DNA of 64,000 bases. Source: Scilla litardierei. Taxonomy: Eukaryota; Streptophyta; Magnoliopsida; Asparagales; Asparagaceae. Positions 54,801 to 62,564 of this stretch are shown here, one piece after another. Position 1 is the stretch's first letter. Each line of letters opens with the position of its first letter. A program made the translations under genes and the position numbers. The DNA lies in contig CM061132.1 in the NCBI GenBank assembly GCA_030789695.1, positions 157,524,817-157,588,816 of the forward strand, given 5' to 3'. The notes under the pieces were generated by a model. The model ran no database searches. It had not been told where the DNA came from and worked only from the letters and a program-made list of their open reading frames with translations.

Positions 54801-57800
54801 ATGCAGAGGAGAGACGCATTCGGGGGACTTGGAGAGCACAGGGCCAGCGCAGCCAGACAGCACCGGTCTTACCGTAGCACCAGAGGACGCGGGAGAGAAG
54901 AGAGGGGAGACTCGACCAGTGATACCTAGTAGACAGCTGACTGAGGGCCGATATGAGGGCGAGGCGTGTTGTAGGCCTTTGTTTCAGATGCGATGAGAAG
55001 TTCATTCCCGGTCATCGATGTGCGAGCAGGCTGATGCAGATTGTGATAGTGCTGGACGATGGGGAGTATGCAGGTGAGGGGGAGCCCGTGAGATGGCAGA
55101 GAGCGAGGTTGAGTACGCCCATCTGGATGTAGCGGAGGTGTCCTTGAACTCCTTGGTAAGGTTAATCCCGAACCATACCATAAAGTTGTCAGGACGATTG
55201 GACGACACGGCAGTGACGGTACTCATAGTCAGTGAGGCCACCCACAACTTCATCTCTCGACAGTTGGTGGATCGTCATAGGCTGCAGGTGAGCACCTTGG
55301 AGACGTTTACGGTCCTCTCAGGGACAGGAAGGAGGGAGGAGAGCAGTGGGATGTGCAAGGGACGGTGTTTGAATTTGCAGGGGGTGCAGATCGTGGAGGA
55401 TTTATTGCCCCTAGAGTTGGGCAATATCGATGTGATTTTGGTCGTGCAGTGGCTGAGGGAGTTGGGCGAGGTGAAGATGAATTGGAAACAGCTTAGGATG
55501 GAATTCCAGAAGGGGGGATGCACGATAGTTCTGACAGGTAACCCTAGCCTCTGTTTTCCCTTGGGGGCTTTCAAAGCCAGATTTCCACCTTGAGGACAAG
55601 GTGGCTCTTTTAGGGGGGGTATTGATGCGGACACACCCCTAGCCGCCGCACCGCATGCTGCACGCCGCACCCGGGTCCCACTTGGATGACTTATTGCCAG
55701 GAGACGTGGAGACGTGGTTTGGTGATCCAGTTATCTAGGGGTATTCTAGTCTTTTCAGACTAGATTAGTAATTCCCCTTTTCTATTTAATATAGGGCTAG
55801 CCGTCTTGTATCTGGCATGCTTATTTGTGAAGAACAACTAGGTATCAATTGTGAAGGTGCTTAGGCGTTGGTCCGTTCATCCAAATCTAGGAGATATGGT
55901 TTCGTCTCGAAAGTGGCCCAATTTATCTTTTGTTCTTCGCTGATTTAATCTATAAAAATTTCTCTTTTCATATTTTTCCACTTTTAAACGCTGATTTGAA
56001 TATACGATCATCCGGATCGTATCAAAATCTTTAGATTGTAATGCGTGGGAAATGAGTATCATACATCATGATCCGATGTGATCGTGATCCTATTAAGTCC
56101 ATGAAGCCGACCCCAACTTTTGAAATGAAGGCAAAGATGATTATTACAGAAAAAATACTTATATACTATATATATAGTATATAGTATATATATAGTATAT
56201 ATATAGTATATATATAGTATATATATACTATATATATATACTAGTCATTACCCGTGCCCATAGGGCACGGTTTATTTAATGGCTGAGTTTTTCTCCCCCA
56301 CAAATTTCAAGTTCCCCCAAATTTCTAGTTTCCGCCCAAATTTAACTTTTCCCCCAAAATTTAAGTCCCCCCAAAATTGTCATTACCACCTAGGACAAAC
56401 TTGCCACGTAGGATAAAGCTTTATCCTAGTAGGATAAGATTCAAAATCTTCAAAGAACTGGAAAAAAATGGTCGGAAGGGGTGAGAATAAAAAGTGTGGG
56501 TGGGTGTGTGGTCCATGGGCAAAAATACAAAAACCGGGGTTGTAAGTGCAAAATTCCCCACCTCTTTTATCCCTCAAAATCTCATCTCTTATATTTTCTC
56601 TTATCCAATTTCCCTGTTTTATATAATAGATATCCAAATTCTCTTATCCAATTTCTCATGTCCAAATTCTCTTATCAATTTCTCTTGATAACATCCGTCT
56701 TTTATATAATAGATATCTCTTATCCAATTTCTCTTGTCCAATATCTCTTATCCAATTTCTCTTGATAACATCTCTCGTTTGTAATATAGATATCTCTTAT
56801 CCAATTTCTCTTGATAACATCCCTTTCTTATAATATAGATATCTCTTACCCAATTTCTCTTGTCCAATATCTCTTGTCCAATTTCTCTTGATAACATCCC
56901 TCTTTTATAATATAGATATCTCTTATCCAATTTCTTTTGTCCAATATCTCTTGTCCAATTTCTCTTGATAACATCCCTCTTTTATAATATATATATCTCT
57001 TATCCAATTTCTCATGTCCAATATCTCTTATCCAATTTCTCTTAATAACATCTCTCTTTTATAATATAGATATCTCATCTCTTGTCCAATATCTCTTATC
57101 CAATTTCTCTTGATAACATCCCTCTTTTATAATATAGATATCTCTTATCCAATTTCTCATGTCCAATATCTCTTATCCAATTTCTCTTGATAACATCCCT
57201 CTTTTATAATATAGATATCTCATCTCTTGTCCAATATCTCTTATCCAATTTCTCTTGATAACATCCCTCTCTTATAATATAGATATCTCTTATCCAATTT
57301 CTCTTGATAACATCCCTCTCTTTTATAATATAGATATCTCTTATCCAATTTCTCATGTCCAATATCTCTTATCCAATTTCTCTTGATAACATCCCTCTTT
57401 TATAATATAGATATCTCATCTCTTGTCCAATATCTCTTATCCAATTTCTCTTGATAACATCCCTCTCTTATAATATAGATATCTCTTATCCAATTTCTCT
57501 TGATAACATCCCTCTCTTATAATATAGATATCTCTTATCCAATTTCTCTTGTCAGATATCTCTTATCCAATTTCTATTGATAACATCCCTCTCTTATAAT
57601 ATAGATATCTCATATCCAATTTCTCTTGTCAGATATCTCTTATCCAATTTCTATTGATAACATCCCTCTCTTATAATATAGATATCTCTTACCCAATTTC
57701 TCTTGTCAGATATCTCTTATCCAATTTCTCTTGATAACATCCCTCTCTTATAATATAGATATCTCTTACCCAATTTCTCTTGTCCAATATCTCTTATCCA

Positions 57801-60628
57801 ATTTCTCTTGATAACATCCCTCTCTTATAATATAGATATCTCTTATCCAATTTCTCTTGATAACATCCCTCTCTTATAATATAGATATCTCTTATCCAAT
57901 TTCTCTTGATAACATCCCTCTTTTATAATATAGATATCTCTTATCCAATTTCTCATGTCCAATATCTCTTATCCAATTTCTCTTGATAACATCCCTCTTT
58001 TATAATATAGATATCTCTTATCCAATTTCTCTTATCCAATTTCTCTTGATAACATCCCTCTTTTATAATATAGATATACTATATATATATATAGTATATA
58101 TAGTATATATAGTATATATATATATAGTATATATATATAGTATATATATAGTGTATACTATATATATACTATATATACTTATATACTATATATAGTATAT
58201 ACTATACTTATATACTATATATAGTATATACTATACTTATATAGTATATATAGTATATATATAGTATATATACTATATATATACTATATATACTATATAT
58301 ATATATATCTCTCTCTCTCTCTTTATATACTAATATACTATATGTTCTATGTTAAAACGAGCCAGATTTGTTGTTAGGGTCTGCCGATTTTTTGGTTTTC
58401 AAAATACCCTTCTAAGGATGTTAACTTCTGTTTCTGGGACTTAGTTCAGATTGTATCTCTGAAGAGAATTGTCTGAGAATAAGAGATGACCGATCCTGAA
58501 GAAGTTGTGTAACAGGTTTTTTAAAGATATCCAGCATCTATGCGGAAGGCCTTTCGGCATGAAACTTCAACCTATTTGTATGACCTTTAAGATGATAATT
58601 TTACAATCCTACTTTAGTAACAACTCAGCGTAGCCTGCTGGTTTTTTATGAGCCTAGAAGACATTGTTTCATCACCTATCTTCACCTGGTTCACTTTTAC
58701 GAGGGAATGCTGTGCATCTAACTTATCATTCACTGTTTTCATGGTTTCTTCGCATCATGTTCTGCATCTAAATTATTATTCACTGTTTTACAGGTTTCTT
58801 CTCATCATGTTCGGTATTTTCATCGTCACAAGTTAGATGAGAAATGATTCTTTAATTTTGTTATTGGCTCTAGTGCTATGCTGTAGCCAAATTCCATGGT
58901 AAGCGTCAAGTTTGGACTTATTAGGTTTAGGTTCAAGTTTCAGTAAGTTCAGGCTCTAATATCCCCAAATATGCAGAATGCACAATTCTGATAGACCAAC
59001 TTTTGAGTATAATTTATTGAGGGTGATTAGTGTTGGATGAGATCAGCTGTTTAAAGTTGGTGAAGAGTGCAAGGCAGCTAGCATGGCCAACCTATTAAGC
59101 CGTCTCCTAGGACCATGAGTCGTCAAGAGAATATTTTGGCTACTTTTGACAGCAACACACGACATGCAGACAAAGTGAGAAACAAAGGGGAACCACGCAC
59201 AGCTTATAGGCAGTGTTTCAAGGACACTCTCTTTTTATGAAATTTTACCGTGTTGGATACTCGGACACCTTGGGACACTTGGACACTTAATATCACACGG
59301 CTTGGACACAGCTTATGTGAAAAAGAACCAGAAAAAAGAGTGATCATTTTTGTATTAAAAGAAAGTATTAGAATGAACATATAGAGAGAATACATAAAGG
59401 AACAAGAGAAATTGAAACAAAGTAAGTAATGTATGTTACATTTTCTTACTCAACACTCATCCAAACACGTGACATACCCTTCTCTGAATTATGCTCATGT
59501 CATGGTAGGTAAATTTGCAGAATTGAATATAGCCTTTGTATGGGAAACATGTGTATGGATGTGCCCATGTAGCCATGACCACGTGTCATGTTATATAGAG
59601 TTTGCTGTGTCGGACACTTTGGGACACTTGGACAGTTGGCTCTGGTGTTTAACTTGGGGGTAACGCTGCCTATGTGCTTGCAAAGTAAATGGACTAATTG
59701 GCCTTCCATGCTTTGGTCATATACGGTTGCAATTTGTTACCTTCTGTTCATGTCTGGTTTTTAATTTGGGTGCTGCGTGCTTTAGCCATCAAGTAATCAT
59801 CAAGTGTTCCATTCTGGGAGTGTTGATATCTGATTATCAATGATTACCAAATTATTTTTTATTGCTACCATAAATGTGTTTTTTTGTTCTATTCATTGGT
59901 GCTTGCAGCTCCATCAGGGACGGGCACATCTAAATTGTATGCTCATTAGTTTCGGATGTCAAAAACCATTTGAGAAAGTTTCCATGTCTTATCCAAATTG
60001 AAACCATCTCAATCTTTCAAATTGATCTTGGTTTTTCTCTCAATCCCATTTCGCTGTCGATTTCTGAGCAATCTCAGTGCGCGTCATATTATTGAACCAT
60101 CTGAGCCAAAAACATGGCCATCTGCAGCGGTTGCATGAAAATTTTCTTTCAATAATATGGTTCAATAAGATGAAATAGGGTTCAATAATATGGCCAGTAT
60201 AAACTGTGTCATATTATTGAACCCTCAGATGGCCCTCAGATGGCTCCTCATTTATACAGCTAAATGTCCTTCAGTTGTGGCTCACTTCATCAGTTCATAC
60301 TTTCTGAGTTACAATTCTATTACCAATGAAAAATGCTGCATTTCATTAATTTAGTTGTTTATATATAAAAAGTAGTCAGTTTATATTTCATCTTCATCCC
60401 TCTTTGTTATTTGGCATGGAGTAAATGATATTTGTTTCTGTTCGATCATCTCATCTTCACACTAAGTTGTTCATTCACTCTCTGATCATGTCTATCATAA
60501 TCATTTTACTAACAGCATTTTTGGTTCTCCGTCTGTCTGCACCAGGTTCATATGTGACTCATGAGACGAACCACTTCATCTACTTTTATTTGGACTCGAA
60601 AGCCATATTGTTATTTAAATCTGGTTGA
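39471..60628 (+). CDS. LC8-type dynein light chain (DYNLL family), three exons
   Basis: LC8 is a small dimeric hub protein that binds short linear motifs in partner proteins. Flowering plants lack cytoplasmic dynein heavy chains, so here it most likely acts as a dimerising adaptor, not as a motor subunit. Exons are 39471-39647, 39732-39837 and 60546-60628, summing to 366 nt and 121 residues. Residues 1 to about 35 are a basic, Ala/Ser-rich extension. The rest is the LC8 core: [17 protein letters not shown], then [20 protein letters not shown], and finally FIYFYL and the invariant end AILLFKSG. Phases match at both joints (0 and 1). The second intron is 20,708 bp and full of transposons. The ATG context AAAATGGCGG is good and is the first in frame. 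Confidence 0.95.
39659..39684 (+). repeat. Poly-C run in LC8 intron 1
   Basis: 26 consecutive C starting 11 bp after the donor site of an 84-bp intron. Length is uncertain because of the homopolymer. Confidence 0.9.
39838..40690 (+). other. Start of the LC8 long intron
   Basis: Ordinary intron to about 40270, then sequence that may be the leader of a minus-strand copia element whose LTR follows. No coding similarity seen. Confidence 0.4.
40707..40950 (-). repeat. Copia LTR, minus orientation
   Basis: CCTGATACCA just before it resembles the complement of a Met-tRNA primer-binding site. The reverse complement of the segment aligns with the plus-oriented LTR near 42600-42908 (shared TATACTCCACACTTCTCAA and ATCTTTTTCT). 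The two lie in inverted orientation about 1.7 kb apart. Borders are approximate. Confidence 0.55.
41150..42908 (+). mobile_element. Copia 3: plus-strand copia fragment with 3' LTR, split by a Helitron
   Basis: Broken reverse transcriptase ([17 protein letters not shown] at about 41490-41545, with C where the family has Y or V) runs up to the Helitron at 41606. RNase H resumes at 42158 ([38 protein letters not shown]). A 3' LTR then runs from about 42575 to 42908, ending TTCAACA. Gag, protease and integrase are absent. Confidence 0.65.
41606..42157 (-). mobile_element. Helitron 2 (552 bp, non-autonomous)
   Basis: Read on the minus strand it starts TCTATTATACAAATGAGAG at 42157 and ends with a hairpin (CGTGACC pairing with GGTCACG) just before CTAG at 41606. 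The flanks are A and T, the canonical Helitron insertion between A and T with no target duplication. The interior has CCCAAAATTTAG-like subrepeats also seen in Helitron 1. There is no Rep/helicase gene, so it depends on a helper. Confidence 0.75.
43322..43683 (+). repeat. Diverged tandem duplication, unit about 178 bp
   Basis: Two copies run from GCAGAAACATGACTATG and from GCGGAAAACACATGACTTTG. Both end in CCTTGATTTTCT, then GGGTTTTGG and CCTAGTTGC or CCCAGTTGC. Non-coding. The neighbouring stretches 42909-43321 and 43684-44400 show nothing that I recognise. Confidence 0.75.
44400..44651 (+). repeat. Intron tandem copy 1
   Basis: Contains TTGGTTGGGTCAATCCACT, AAGAAAATGACC, GAGAGGCCATGCATCA and GGAACTTCATGG in the same order as copies 2 and 3 (45371-45614 and 51352-51610). 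It ends in GCCTTGTTGA, the sequence duplicated around the following MITE. Confidence 0.55.
44652..45370. mobile_element. MULE-like MITE with 10-bp target duplication
   Basis: 719 bp between perfect 10-bp direct repeats GCCTTGTTGA (44642-44651 and 45371-45380). Inverted ends are AGTGTTTTAAATATCGG and its imperfect counterpart at 45354-45370. The interior is packed with ATATCGG/CCGATAT. A 10-bp duplication suits Mutator-like elements better than hAT (8 bp). There is no transposase. However, the flanking sequence belongs to a tandem intron repeat, so part of the direct repeat could predate insertion. Confidence 0.7.
45371..45614 (+). repeat. Intron tandem copy 2
   Basis: Diverged copy of 44400-44651 and 51352-51610 (GGGTGGGTCATTCCC, ATCTCAATATTTGACCATC, GACATGCATTCCATG, GTTGCCAGTAGAG). 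Cut at its right end by element D. Confidence 0.55.
45615..45945 (+). repeat. 5' LTR of element D
   Basis: 331 bp starting TGATGAGATT. The end is mutated to TATTA where the 3' LTR has TATCA. Confidence 0.88.
46185..46563 (-). repeat. 3' LTR of element E
   Basis: 379 bp. On the plus strand TGATACGATCC...CCGCATCA. The polypurine tract complement ATACCTCCCCCTAAAAG follows. Confidence 0.93.
46600..48982 (-). pseudogene. Gag-protease of element E
   Basis: ATG at 48982 ([19 protein letters not shown]), a coiled-coil-like N-terminus, and a stop near 48787. A Gly/Pro-rich part follows at 48760-48070. The gag core is at about 47890-47420 ([45 protein letters not shown]). Zinc knuckle [14 protein letters not shown] lies at about 47205-47160 and an intact protease motif [10 protein letters not shown] at about 46965-46935. 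Four or more frame breaks occur between these blocks. Confidence 0.85.
49009..49389 (-). repeat. 5' LTR of element E
   Basis: 381 bp, almost identical to 46185-46563. The last bases are CATAA where the partner has CATCA. Confidence 0.93.
51025..51351 (+). repeat. 3' LTR of element D
   Basis: 327 bp, TGATGAGATT...TATCA. Many substitutions against the 5' LTR indicate an old insertion. Confidence 0.88.
51352..51610 (+). repeat. Intron tandem copy 3
   Basis: Starts CTGCCTTACTGAG like copy 2 and carries TTTGGTTGGGCCATCCACT, ATCTCAATTTATCG, CGACCATGCATTC and GGAACTTCATGTTG. Element D separates it from copy 2. Confidence 0.55.
51611..52732 (+). other. LC8 intron sequence between D and F
   Basis: No gene seen. 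52285-52455 is a T/G-biased low-complexity stretch. It ends with target duplication AAATC (52728-52732) of element F. Confidence 0.6.
52733..53133 (+). repeat. 5' LTR of element F
   Basis: 401 bp, TGATGTGGACAC...CGTATCA. Includes CTAGTCTTTTCAGACTAG, a perfect 18-bp palindrome conserved in the C, E and F LTRs. Confidence 0.94.
53160..55593 (+). pseudogene. Gag-protease of element F
   Basis: ATG at 53160 and an early TGA at about 53218. The coiled-coil part is at 53320-53480, then the collagen-like repeat at 53560-53830. The gag core is intact at 54341-54877 ([31 protein letters not shown]). A frameshifted zinc knuckle lies near 54980-55025. The protease frame is 55093-55593. The catalytic triad DSG reads VSE (V codon 55228-55230), so the protease would be inactive. 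The frame ends ...AFKARFPP and a stop created by the deletion joint. Confidence 0.87.
53560..53790 (+). repeat. 30-bp coding repeat in gag of element F
   Basis: Repeated GGCCTGC...GGCAGGCCC units encode a Gly-Pro-Ala pattern ([19 protein letters not shown]). Counterpart of the repeat in element C at 35990-36250. Confidence 0.75.
55623..56024 (+). repeat. 3' LTR of element F
   Basis: 402 bp, close copy of 52733-53133 with a few substitutions and small indels, for example an extra GCATGCTGCAC repeat near its start. Confidence 0.94.
56030..56159 (+). other. Short unassigned intron piece
   Basis: Intron sequence between F and the TA-rich tract. Contains GACCCCAACTTTTG, a phrase common in plant 3' UTR-like repeats, but nothing firm. 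Confidence 0.4.
56160..56240. repeat. (TA)n/TATAG microsatellite, left of Helitron 1
   Basis: Alternating TATATAGTATATATAG. Together with 58075-58320 it is the interrupted target of Helitron 1. Confidence 0.9.
56241..58074 (-). mobile_element. Helitron 1 with about 22 tandem 5' termini
   Basis: On the minus strand the 3' end is a perfect hairpin (CCGTGCCC, loop TAT, GGGCACGG) followed by GTAATGA and CTAG at 56244-56241, with T next: a canonical Helitron 3' end. The 5' end is TCTATATTATAAAAGAGGG at 58074, preceded by A on the minus strand. That 5' terminal sequence with the adjoining 50-80 bp is repeated about 22 times between 56560 and 58074. The unique part (56241-56560) has C-rich CCCAAATTT subrepeats like Helitron 2. 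No Rep/helicase gene, hence non-autonomous. Confidence 0.8.
56560..58074 (-). repeat. Minisatellite of Helitron 5' ends
   Basis: About 22 units, each containing TATAATATAGATATC (plus strand) and TCTTGATAACATCC. Two unit classes occur: about 48 bp, and about 78 bp with an added CTTGTCCAATATCTCTTATC or CAGATATCTC variant. Units nearest the unique part (TTTATATAATAGATATC) are the most diverged and the distal ones are nearly uniform, as expected for expansion from the outer end. Confidence 0.9.
58075..58320. repeat. (TA)n, TATATAG and (CT)n microsatellite, right of Helitron 1
   Basis: TATATAG/CTATATA blocks with many short palindromes, then (TA)n and (CT)n at about 58300-58322. Confidence 0.9.
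58321..60545 (+). other. Right end of the LC8 long intron
   Basis: Mostly unassigned intron. Possible MITE at 59207-59672. A palindromic cluster lies at 60080-60240. It ends in a pyrimidine-rich stretch (TTCTCCGTCTGTCTGC) and the CACCAG acceptor of exon 3. Confidence 0.6.
59207..59672. repeat. Possible MITE with TAGGCAG ends
   Basis: TAGGCAGTGTT at 59207 is mirrored by AACGCTGCCTA ending at 59672. Inside, GGACACCTTGGGACACTTGG and GGACACTTTGGGACACTTGG form a direct repeat. No target duplication was seen. Confidence 0.35.
60546..60628 (+). CDS. LC8 exon 3
   Basis: 83 nt after the acceptor CACCAG. It completes the split glycine codon and encodes [15 protein letters not shown] followed by [11 protein letters not shown] and TGA. 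It lies 20.7 kb from exon 2, and its sequence is too specific to LC8 to be a coincidence. Confidence 0.94.
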
Positions 60629-60895
60629 AGGACGATGCTGGCATCAGGAGGAACCACGGCTAGCCAATTATAACATTCCACTAAAAAGTTCGGCTTGCAA
60701 ATCAGCTCTCCCTCAATTTCCTACATATCACTTGTATATTTGTTGTCCGTCTCTGTTCAGCGCGTGGTGGAAGCCAGAATTGAGCGTGACATGTTTAATG
60801 AATTTAGGCCATATTGAACCGTGAATTCAGTATGATAACATTCTCCCTATGATCTTACCTTGACCCCGCTCATATGATGTTTTCTATGGCTTGCA
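60629..60895 (+). other. LC8 3' region
   Basis: Sequence after the LC8 stop, presumably its 3' UTR. No clear AATAAA seen. Confidence 0.4.
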
Positions 60896-61243
60896 TTGGT
60901 TCGCTACTTGGCCATATATATGAACATGATGCATCCAATTGTTGATACTAGCCCTGTTAGTTCTCATCCAGCATGTAGCAATCTCGGGGGGTTAATTAAT
61001 GGAAGTAGTGTTCCTTTGGATGCTAGGGCTCTGATGGGGGGCCTAAAGGCTTGTTCAGAATTAGATCAACATTGGACAGCTTTCTGCCACCATAATTTTA
61101 TTGGAAATCGAATGTTACATTCTTGGATTTATGACAGCAGGCACTGGAGTGTTTGTGGGGATGAATTACTTGCGTGGAATGATGTTAACACAACTAAGTG
61201 GGTAAATTTCTGTTTGGAAGCTTGTTGTTATGTTTTTATTTAA
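60896..61243 (+). CDS. Unrecognised open frame, 115 codons
   Basis: Open frame containing ARALMGGLKACSELDQHWTA and NRMLHSWIYDSRHWSVCGD, with several Trp, His and Cys residues and no low complexity. I do not recognise the family. Possible GT donors follow CTAAGTGG near 61201, so it could be an exon of a further gene or of a decayed element. It could also be chance, since it is short and directly downstream of LC8. Confidence 0.25.
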   Translation: MVRYLAIYMNMMHPIVDTSPVSSHPACSNLGGLINGSSVPLDARALMGGLKACSELDQHWTAFCHHNFIGNRMLHSWIYDSRHWSVCGDELLAWNDVNTTKWVNFCLEACCYVFI

Positions 61244-61360
61244 GTATGTTCATAGCCCATCGGTAAAGATATTTTCCGTTCTCTGGAGCTAATGTATTTG
61301 GCTATACTGTCGTCGACCAAGAGAGTGGGACCCAAAGGATTATTTTCAGATGGTGGTTTG

Positions 61361-61380
61361 TTAGGGCCTGTTCCATTGGG
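61361..61380 (+). mobile_element. Possible PIF/Harbinger terminus
   Basis: TTA (61361-61363, the usual 3-bp target of this superfamily) is followed by GGGCCTGTTCCATTGGG, close to the GGGCCTGTTTGG ends of plant PIF/Harbinger and Tourist elements. The opposite end is not in the window. If real, the element would enclose the GRF-finger gene. Confidence 0.35.
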
Positions 61381-62057
61381 TTTCTTTGGATGGAGGATTT
61401 ACTGTAGGGAATAGTAAATCCTAGGAGAAATGAGTGAAGAGAGAGAAGAGAAGTAGTGTGTTTCTTTTGGTTTCTTTTGGTTGCTTTGGGTTGGAAAGTG
61501 GAGAGGAGTTTTGTATGTGGGGTCCATAGTAAAGTAGTGTGTTTCTTTGGTTATATGTGTATTGGGAAAGTTGGTTGAGGAAAGTGAGTAAGTTGGTTAT
61601 GGTTATTTGAGGTGAGATTACCCCCAAACCGAATTCCAGTGCTTAAAACTTGTGAAAACCCAACTGTTAAATAAATAATAATTAAATAAGTAGTAAATAT
61701 GAAATAAATTAATATTAAATAAAATATTTGGGTACAATTTACGGAAATAAATTTTAAAAAACCGAATTATATAATGAATATTTAAATGAATAAGGCCGAA
61801 TAATTAGAAGCGGAAGCACGACAAGCAACGCAACCAACAGAAATAAAAAACAATTTATTGACCTGGCATCAAAACATGTTGGTGATTTTTAAATGCCCCC
61901 CCATAAGCTCATATCAGCTAGAACAAACGAAAACCACATTCCAAAATAGCCAATATTTACAAAACCACTTATAATATACATATGCGAAGTATCATCTGAC
62001 TAGCCCAACATACAGAAATAAATGTTTACATTTTAAGGGCGATAATAAACAACATTA

Positions 62058-62480
62058 TCAAAAAAGCAGAAAGGCTAAGATCGCATACAAAACCAACTTG
62101 ATCCAATTGTATTCGGCGAGAATGTTGTCCATTTTCCTAGCCAACCGCCCCTCAATCTCCAAAAGCCGCCTATCAGATACCGCTGTGGAAGAGGATGCAT
62201 GGGTCGGGCTTCTTGCAAGCTCATCAAGCAACTGTAGTATCACATAAGTGGACCACTCTGAGTGAGCCGGATCCTTCCATTCATAGTAGTTGCATTTATT
62301 ACTCCCTCGCACAGGACAGCTCCAAAAGCGACGACCAGGATTATTTGGGGTCCATGATGTCTTCCTGGGAACCCGTATCCGACAATGGCAAAACCTGCTG
62401 TCATCATCATCTGGAGCCAACAGCGACCCTGTAGGAAGTCTGGGTCTGGAAATAACAGACTGGCTGGAACCGGTGCTCAT
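62058..62480 (-). CDS. GRF-type zinc-finger protein with C-terminal membrane segment (At4g04775-like)
   Basis: 140 residues from the ATG at 62480 (ACAAATGAGC). That ATG was chosen over an upstream in-frame one because the upstream 28 residues are a hydrophobic run unlike the family. Residues about 25-70 form a GRF zinc finger: CHCRIRVPRKTSW, then NPGRRFWSCPVRG, KCNYYEWKD, giving the C-x-C...C...C ligand pattern. A short helical segment (RLLEIEGRLARKMDNIL) precedes a hydrophobic tail (LVLYAILAFLLF). GRF fingers bind nucleic acid in better-known proteins. This small plant type is multicopy and of unknown function, possibly transposon-derived. The frame is unbroken. Confidence 0.7.
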   Translation of the reverse strand: MSTGSSQSVISRPRLPTGSLLAPDDDDSRFCHCRIRVPRKTSWTPNNPGRRFWSCPVRGSNKCNYYEWKDPAHSEWSTYVILQLLDELARSPTHASSSTAVSDRRLLEIEGRLARKMDNILAEYNWIKLVLYAILAFLLF

Positions 62481-62564
62481 TTGTACCTTGCATGAAATAC
62501 AGATTGACAACGGAGGCATGCAACATATATACAAATAAAGAATGAAAAAAAATTTAAGGATCAA

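Larger units (their letters stand above)
52733..56024 (+). mobile_element. Element F: gag-protease Ty3/gypsy element, plus strand
   Basis: 3,292 bp with perfect target duplication AAATC (52728-52732 and 56025-56029). LTRs are 52733-53133 and 55623-56024. The primer-binding site GGGTATCAGAGC, with one mismatch, lies just after the 5' LTR. Gag and protease are followed by a deletion joint at about 55575-55590 that leads straight to the last codons of pol and the polypurine tract CTTTTAGGGGGGGTAT. Same family as E, in opposite orientation 3.3 kb away. Confidence 0.94.

Noticed and set aside
56560..58074. CRISPR-like regular repeat array
   Set aside because: Units are contiguous with no unique spacers and the genome is a plant. 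It is a minisatellite of Helitron ends.
57983..58195. Tyr/Ile/Val repeat open frame
   Set aside because: Translation of the (TA)n/TATAG microsatellite.
62481..62564. Upstream start of the GRF-finger protein
   Set aside because: The extra 28 residues are a hydrophobic AT-rich run not expected before the finger. The ATG at 62480 has a better context.
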